NCBI RefSeq assembly: GCF_009856825.1
Contig: NZ_WVTD01000001.1
Span: 434,001 to 498,000, forward strand
Origin: Novosphingobium silvae
GTDB lineage: Bacteria > Pseudomonadota > Alphaproteobacteria > Sphingomonadales > Sphingomonadaceae
Reading direction: 5' to 3'
Length of the DNA: 64,000 nt
In this document: positions 59,687 to 64,000 of the stretch, piece by piece
How the letters are laid out: each line of letters begins with the position of its first letter
How positions within the stretch are numbered: position 1 is the first letter of the stretch
Made by a program: the position numbers and the translations under genes
Notes under the pieces: generated by a model
What the model saw: the letters and a program-made list of their open reading frames with translations, nothing else
Databases searched by the model: none
What the model was told of the DNA's origin: nothing

Positions 59687-60256
59687 TCAGTGCGGTTCGA
59701 CCCACCCGATCGACCCGTCTCCACGGCGGTAGACCATATTGTGGCGACCGGTGCCAGCGTTTTTGAAAAGAAGCGCCGTAGTATTGCGCAAGTCGAGCAT
59801 CATCACCGCATCAGAAACGGTCGCCTCGGGAACGTCGACGCGCGTCTCGGCAATGACGACCGGAGCATCGACTTCGGGTTCATCGTCGTCGTTGGCCTGC
59901 GATTCCTCGAAGATGATGTATGCCGCTTCCTCGACGGCGGCGCTGTGCGCGGCCTGCTCGTGGCGATCCTTGAGGCGGCGCTTGTAGCGGCGCAGCTGCT
60001 TGTCGATCTTCTCGGCGGACTGGTCGAAGGAGACATGGGCGTCCTGCGCGCTGCCAGTGCCCTTCAGCACCAGGTTCTGCATCACGTGCATGACGATGTC
60101 GCAGCGAAAGGCACCAGCCGGCGCCTTGCTGAAAGTGACCTGCGAGGACAGCGCCCTGTTGAAATACTTCTCGATGATCGCCGTGAGCCGCTCGTTGGCG
60201 TGGGCCTGCAGGGCCTCGCCAGTTTCGACCTGGTGACCGGAGACGCGGATATCCAT
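59687..60256 (-). CDS. hpf: long-form ribosome hibernation-promoting factor
   Basis: 189 residues, AAAGGAG 9 bases before ATG. N-terminal S30AE/RaiA domain (MDIRVSGHQVETGEALQAH, VMHVMQNLVLKG, DQSAEKIDKQLRRYKRRLK) and C-terminal dimerisation domain (EATVSDAVMMLDLRNTTAL, GRHNMVYRRGDGSIGWV) mark the long form that makes 100S ribosomes on its own. Acid-rich linker between the two. Stress or stationary-phase ribosome silencing. Confidence 0.95.
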   Translation of the reverse strand: MDIRVSGHQVETGEALQAHANERLTAIIEKYFNRALSSQVTFSKAPAGAFRCDIVMHVMQNLVLKGTGSAQDAHVSFDQSAEKIDKQLRRYKRRLKDRHEQAAHSAAVEEAAYIIFEESQANDDDEPEVDAPVVIAETRVDVPEATVSDAVMMLDLRNTTALLFKNAGTGRHNMVYRRGDGSIGWVEPH

Positions 60257-60280
60257 GGGCGTATTCTCCTTTATTAGAGT

Positions 60281-60964
60281 TCAGGCACCCCAGAGAGGGG
60301 TATCGACCGACTTGAGAAACGCTGCGTGGGCAGCAAGTTCCTCCACGGTGGCCGCGTGGGGGCGCGGCTGACGGAAAATACGGTTCTTCGTGCTGAGGAC
60401 CTTGATTTCCGTCACGATCTCAGTGTTTTCTGCGACAAGTTCGAGGCCGATCTGACGGCCGCCACGCAGTTCCACATAGACTTGGGCGAGCAATTCGGCG
60501 TCGAGCAGGGCGCCGTGCTTGGTGCGATGGCTGCGGTCGATCCCGTAGCGCGAGCACAAGGCATCGAGCGTGAGCTTGGCGCCCGGATGACGCACGCGGG
60601 CGAGGGCGACCGTATCGACCATGCGGTGCATTTCCACCTCGGGATGGCCGCAGGACTGCAGTTCGCAATTGATGAAGTTGAAGTCGAACGAGGCGTTGTG
60701 CGCGATCATCGGGCTGTCACCGATGAAGTCGAGGAAGTCCTGCGCCAGGGCGGAAAACAGCGGTTTGTCCGCCAGGAAGGCGTCGGACAGGCCGTGCACT
60801 GCTTCCGCCTCGGCGGGCATCGCGCGCTCGGGATTGAAATAGGCGTGGAAAGTGCGGCCCGTGGCCACCCGGTTGACCATCTCGATGCAGCCGATCTCCA
60901 CCATGCGGTCCCCGTTCCTGGGGTCAAAGCCAGTCGTTTCGGTATCGAAGATGATCTCTCTCAT
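60281..60964 (-). CDS. dnaQ: DNA polymerase III epsilon subunit (proofreading exonuclease)
   Basis: 227 residues from ATG 60964 with GGAGAGGG directly before it. DEDDh exonuclease motifs: EIIFDTETTGFDP (Exo I), MIAHNASFDFNFI (Exo II), KHGALLDAELLAQVY (Exo III, His-Asp). 3'-5' proofreading of replication. Next to coaE-aroE-maf-ppsR, the order seen beside the Caulobacter origin. Confidence 0.95.
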   Translation of the reverse strand: MREIIFDTETTGFDPRNGDRMVEIGCIEMVNRVATGRTFHAYFNPERAMPAEAEAVHGLSDAFLADKPLFSALAQDFLDFIGDSPMIAHNASFDFNFINCELQSCGHPEVEMHRMVDTVALARVRHPGAKLTLDALCSRYGIDRSHRTKHGALLDAELLAQVYVELRGGRQIGLELVAENTEIVTEIKVLSTKNRIFRQPRPHAATVEELAAHAAFLKSVDTPLWGA

Positions 60965-61014
60965 CCCTCTCCATATCTGCCTAGGAGGGGGGGAGCGCAA
61001 GGGTTTGCCGTCTA

Positions 61015-61602
61015 TTAATCCGCTCGGGTCAGCGCCCGCACGATACCGGCCACCTGTTCGCGCGTCCCCTCGAGCGAGACACCGGTGTCGATCACATGAT
61101 CGGCGCGCGCGCGCTTCTGAGCGTCGGGGACCTGAAGGGCCAGGATGCGATCGAACTTTTCCGCCGTCATGCCGGGCCTTGCCAGCACCCGTTCGCGCTG
61201 CTGCTCGGCCGGGGCGGACACGACGGCAACCGCGTCGAGGCCCTTGTCGCCGCCTTTCTCATAGAGGAGCGGTATGTCGAAGACGACCAGCGGCGCCCCT
61301 GCATTGTCGCGCAGGAAATCGCCGCGCATCGCCGCGACGGCGGGATGGACGATCCGCTCCAGCCGCTCCAGCGCCGCCTTGTCCGCGAAAACCGCAGCGC
61401 CAAGCCTTGCCCGGTCGACGCCGTCCGGTCCCGTCGTTCCGGGAAACGCCGCTTCGATCGAGGGCACAAGAGCGCCGCGCGGCCCCTGCAGTTCGTGGAC
61501 GGCCGCATCCGCATCGAAGACCGGCACCCCCATGTCGCGCAGCATCGCGGCGACGGTGGACTTGCCCATGCCGATCGATCCGGTGAGGCCGAGGATCTTC
61601 AT
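61015..61602 (-). CDS. coaE: dephospho-CoA kinase
   Basis: 195 residues from ATG 61602. P-loop GLTGSIGMGKSTVAAML at the N-terminus, DADAAVHEL, then PLVVFDIPLLYEKG and the C-terminal ALQVPDAQKRARADHVID. Last step of CoA biosynthesis. The ATG overlaps the aroE stop (ATGA). Confidence 0.95.
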   Translation of the reverse strand: MKILGLTGSIGMGKSTVAAMLRDMGVPVFDADAAVHELQGPRGALVPSIEAAFPGTTGPDGVDRARLGAAVFADKAALERLERIVHPAVAAMRGDFLRDNAGAPLVVFDIPLLYEKGGDKGLDAVAVVSAPAEQQRERVLARPGMTAEKFDRILALQVPDAQKRARADHVIDTGVSLEGTREQVAGIVRALTRAD

Positions 61603-62456
61603 CCCATGATCCGTTCGCGCAAAGCCGCATCGCGCGCGCGGGGAGGGCGGGCGCCGAAGAAGTGGGTGAAGGCGATGTCCGCCTGCCCGATGAGCATCGA
61701 AAGCCCGTCCACCGTCTCGAAACCTGCGGCGCGCGCGCGCTGGAGGAACGCGGTGTCGAGCGGGCTGGTGACGATGTCGTAGACGACGCTGCGCGGCGGC
61801 GCGTGGCTGAAGTCGAAGGGCAGGGGCGGCTGCCCGTCCATGCCGAGCGGGCTGGCGTTGACGATCAGGTCGAGGCAGTGCTCCCTGTCGTCGAAGGCGA
61901 AGTCCGTCGGTTGCGCGAAGTGATCGAGAGCGATGGCATGATGCTCTCCGCCGGGCGCCAGTTCGTCGAGCATGGCGCGCGCCTTCGCCGGATCGCGTCC
62001 GGCCAGAACGATGACGAACTTGGCGTCGGCAAGCGCGGCCAGGATCGCGCGCGCGGCGCCGCCGGTACCCAGCACGCGTGCCATGCGGAACAGGTGGACC
62101 TTTTCGATCTCTGCCCGCACCGGTTCCAGGAAGCCGGGCGCATCGGTGTTGTAGCCGGTCAGTGTGCCGTCTGCTTCCCGCACCACGGTGTTCACCGCGC
62201 CGATCCGTGCTGCCAGTGTATCGAGCCGGTCGAGCAGGGGAACGATCGTCAGCTTGTGCGGCATCGTCACGTTGCAGCCGCGCCAGTTCGGGTCGGCGCG
62301 GCGCTGTTCCAGATAGCCACCCAGCTCGTCGAGCCGCACCAGGCACGGATCGTAGCGACCTTCCATGTCCAGTTCGGAAAGCCAGAAGCCATGGATCGCG
62401 GGCGATTTCGATTGTGCGATGGGGTCGCCGATCACTTCGGCATAAGGCACGCTCAC
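61599..62456 (-). CDS. aroE: shikimate dehydrogenase
   Basis: 285 residues from GTG 62456, which overlaps the maf stop (GTGA). Motifs: VIGDPIAQSKSPAIHGFW (shikimate site), GCNVTMPHKLTIVPLLD (catalytic Lys), IGAVNTVVREADG, GYNTDAPGF (Asp), LGTGGAARAILAAL (NADP loop) and VNASPLGM. Reduces 3-dehydroshikimate in the shikimate pathway. Confidence 0.95.
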   Translation of the reverse strand: MSVPYAEVIGDPIAQSKSPAIHGFWLSELDMEGRYDPCLVRLDELGGYLEQRRADPNWRGCNVTMPHKLTIVPLLDRLDTLAARIGAVNTVVREADGTLTGYNTDAPGFLEPVRAEIEKVHLFRMARVLGTGGAARAILAALADAKFVIVLAGRDPAKARAMLDELAPGGEHHAIALDHFAQPTDFAFDDREHCLDLIVNASPLGMDGQPPLPFDFSHAPPRSVVYDIVTSPLDTAFLQRARAAGFETVDGLSMLIGQADIAFTHFFGARPPRARDAALRERIMG

Positions 62457-63037
62457 GTTTCCAGCACTCCCAGCTTGCGCAATGCCGCCTGCACCTTGAG
62501 CAGCGGCATGCCGAGGATCGTGAAATAGTCGCCCTCGATCCGCTCGAACAGCTGGACGCCGCGCGCCTCGATGCGGAAGCATCCTACGCAAGCCGCGATC
62601 TGCGGCCACTCGGCATCAAGATAGCGGTCGATGAAATCCGGCGAAAGCTGCGCCACGTGGAGATCGGCGCGTGCCGCTTCGACCCAGACCACTTCGCCGT
62701 TCCGCACGAGGGCGGCGGCGCTGTGGAGTTCCATGATCTTGCCCGAGAAGAAGGCGAGGTGGGCGGCCGCATCGGCGCGGCTCTCCGGCTTGTCGAAGCG
62801 ACGCCCACCGCATGAAACGAGCGAATCGCTGCCGAGCACCAGCGCTTCGGGTGTTCCACGTGAAACATGCTCCGCCTTGGCGACTGCCAGCGCGAGCGCG
62901 GCAGCGGCGGGAGAGGCGTCGCCAAGCCCGGCCTCGATGGCGCGCTCGTCCACGTCGGCCGGGCGGCTCTCGAAAGCGATGCCGGCCCCTTCGAGCATGG
63001 CGCGCCGCGAGGCGCTTTTGGAAGCAAGGACGATCAT
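62453..63037 (-). CDS. maf: Maf-family nucleotide pyrophosphatase
   Basis: 194 residues from ATG 63037. IVLASKSASRRAMLEGAG at the N-terminus, VDERAIEAG, ALVLGSDSLVSCGGRRFDKP, and GDYFTILGMPLLKV at the C-terminus. Hydrolyses non-canonical or canonical NTPs, linked to septum control. The codons for EHVSRGT carry a parS-like site (62852-62867), so the coding sequence overlaps a possible ParB target. Confidence 0.93.
   Translation of the reverse strand: MIVLASKSASRRAMLEGAGIAFESRPADVDERAIEAGLGDASPAAAALALAVAKAEHVSRGTPEALVLGSDSLVSCGGRRFDKPESRADAAAHLAFFSGKIMELHSAAALVRNGEVVWVEAARADLHVAQLSPDFIDRYLDAEWPQIAACVGCFRIEARGVQLFERIEGDYFTILGMPLLKVQAALRKLGVLET
62852..62867. promoter_or_regulatory. parS-like ParB site 5, inside maf
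   Basis: TGTTCCACGTGAAACA, one mismatch from the classical 16-bp parS TGTTTCACGTGAAACA. Best match of the five sites in this window and the one nearest the presumed origin side. Confidence 0.65.
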
Positions 63038-63045
63038 GGGCTCTT

Positions 63046-63891
63046 TCAGATGGGTTTGGGGCCGACCTGGCCGCTTTCGCCCGCAGCCCGGCGTTCGTTG
63101 TAAAGGTTGATGACGGCCGCTGCGGTCTCTTCGATCGAGCGCCGGGTAACGTCGATCACCGGCCAGGAATTGTCCGCGAACATGCGGCGCGCATACTTGA
63201 GTTCGCGGTCCACCTTCTCGTTGTCCACATAGTCGGTATCGGGTGACTGGCTGAGCGAGAGCAGGCGGTTGCGCCGGATCTGGATGAGCCGGTCGGGCGC
63301 GGTGGTGAGGCCCACCACCAGCGGCCGCTTCAATCCGAACAGCGACGGCGGCGGAGGGCTTTCCACCACGATCGGGATGTTCGCCACCTTGTACCCGCGA
63401 TTGGCGAGATAGATCGAGGTGGGGGTCTTGCTCGTGCGCGATACGCCCGCGAGCACGATGTCGGCCTCTTCCCACTCTTCCCAGGCGATGCCGTCGTCGT
63501 GGGCGATGGTGAACTGGATCGCGTCCACTCGCGCGAAATAGGCATCGTCGAGCCGGTGCTGGCGACCGGGGCGGCCTTTCGCTTCCTGCCCCAGCAGCGC
63601 TTCCAGCGCATCGGTCACGCCGTCGAGCACGGCGATGGCTGGAAGGCCCAGCGTCTGGCAGCGCTCCTCAAGGCGGCCGCGCGTCTCTTCGTTCACCAGC
63701 GTGAAGAAGACGAGCCCCGGGTTCGCGGCGATCTCGCCCATGATCCGGTCGAGGTGCTGCTGCGAGCGGACCATCGGCCAGAAATGGCGCAGGACATCGG
63801 AATCGTCGAACTGGGCGAGAGCGGCCTTGGCGATCATCTCCAGCGTCTCGCCGGTGGAGTCAGAGAGCAGGTGGAGGTGGAAACGTGCCAT
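63046..63891 (-). CDS. ppsR: pyruvate, phosphate dikinase/PEP synthase regulatory protein
   Basis: 281 residues from ATG 63891, with AGGA 5 bases before it; an extension to 63951 is not needed. DUF299 kinase/phosphorylase: FHLHLLSDSTGETLEMIAKA, then ADIVLAGVSRTSKTPTSIYL (P-loop and following His-like region) and GYKVANIPIVVES. ADP-dependent phosphorylation and Pi-dependent dephosphorylation of PPDK or PEP synthase. In Caulobacter the orthologue is the first gene on one side of the origin. Confidence 0.94.
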   Translation of the reverse strand: MARFHLHLLSDSTGETLEMIAKAALAQFDDSDVLRHFWPMVRSQQHLDRIMGEIAANPGLVFFTLVNEETRGRLEERCQTLGLPAIAVLDGVTDALEALLGQEAKGRPGRQHRLDDAYFARVDAIQFTIAHDDGIAWEEWEEADIVLAGVSRTSKTPTSIYLANRGYKVANIPIVVESPPPPSLFGLKRPLVVGLTTAPDRLIQIRRNRLLSLSQSPDTDYVDNEKVDRELKYARRMFADNSWPVIDVTRRSIEETAAAVINLYNERRAAGESGQVGPKPI

Positions 63892-63932
63892 GAGGGTCCT
63901 TTGGCGGGCCTGTCGTCGGCGCGGGTGCCGCT

Positions 63933-63941
63933 TGTGGATAT
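63933..63941. promoter_or_regulatory. DnaA-box-like 9-mer beside ppsR
   Basis: TGTGGATAT, one mismatch from the reverse-complement DnaA box TGTGGATAA. It lies 42 bases upstream of ppsR at the right edge of the window, in the ppsR upstream region where Caulobacter-type origins lie. A single 9-mer is weak evidence alone. Confidence 0.35.
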
Positions 63942-64000
63942 ATGGCGGCATAAACCACGGGAGGGACCCGGTGACAACTCGGGCACGGTGATTCCTGCCC

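Noticed and set aside
1..64000. Mobile elements, prophage, CRISPR, tRNA or rRNA genes
   Set aside because: I found no transposase, integrase, phage structural genes, regularly spaced repeats, or tRNA/rRNA-like sequence on reading; a tRNAscan or Rfam search could still find something short.

Overview
The window is GC-rich and looks like an alphaproteobacterial chromosome, most likely Sphingomonadales (Novosphingobium/Sphingomonas-like). The clues are the TonB receptor/phytase pair, an UrcA-family protein, a PopZ-type protein, a LytS/LytTR pair, a sphingan-like split Wzc/kinase arrangement, and the block ppsR-maf-aroE-coaE-dnaQ. In Caulobacter that block flanks the replication origin next to hemE. 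Five ParB-site-like palindromes of the type GTTCCAcGTGGAAC lie in the window, and a near-consensus DnaA box lies just outside ppsR at the right edge. I infer that the window is origin-proximal, with the origin probably just beyond position 64000.

Layout. 1-22 kb is mostly housekeeping: a truncated TonB receptor and lipoprotein phytase, a lytic transglycosylase, galU, murA, a degenerate metallophosphoesterase, a PadR/DUF1700/GIN-domain operon, a phosphoesterase/diacylglycerol-kinase-like pair, UrcA, a LytS/LytTR two-component pair, class I fumarase, a PIMT-like protein, TolC, PopZ, a thioesterase, a thioredoxin-like ferredoxin, a CBS protein, an A-type Fe-S carrier and exonuclease III. 23-42.7 kb is an exopolysaccharide locus made of several short, translationally coupled operons: acyltransferase, two GT4 and two GT2 glycosyltransferases, WecG/TagA-type transferase, Wza, an outer-membrane barrel, Wzc, a separate tyrosine kinase, a Wzy-like polymerase, a PST flippase, a glycosidase-like protein and two Fe(II)/2OG-type oxygenases. 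No priming phosphoglycosyltransferase is present.

42.8-55.7 kb is the most interesting part, a compact biosynthetic operon. It holds (i) a 1579-residue NRPS with an N-terminal formyltransferase, a half condensation domain, an adenylation domain interrupted by a MupA/Atu3671-type luciferase-like monooxygenase, and a carrier domain; (ii) a 2166-residue PKS read as KS-AT-KR-DH-ACP-TE, with a cysteine in place of the thioesterase serine; (iii) a rhamnosyltransferase-like GT2; and (iv) an Sfp-type phosphopantetheinyl transferase. The residues I read at the adenylation pocket (D-I-L-Q-M-G-M-V-W-K) resemble a glycine code. The inferred product is a small formylated and/or oxidised glycine-derived unit extended by one ketide and possibly glycosylated. 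This is inference; the product is unknown.

55.7-57.2 kb is a lower-GC regulatory patch with a stand-alone LuxR-type HTH protein and a LuxR-family regulator whose receiver lacks the usual phospho-acceptor Asp. 57.4-64 kb returns to conserved genes: a SleB-type hydrolase, DUF1491, a PaaI thioesterase, ptsN, hpf, dnaQ, coaE, aroE, maf and ppsR. I saw no tRNA or rRNA genes, CRISPR arrays, insertion sequences or prophage genes.
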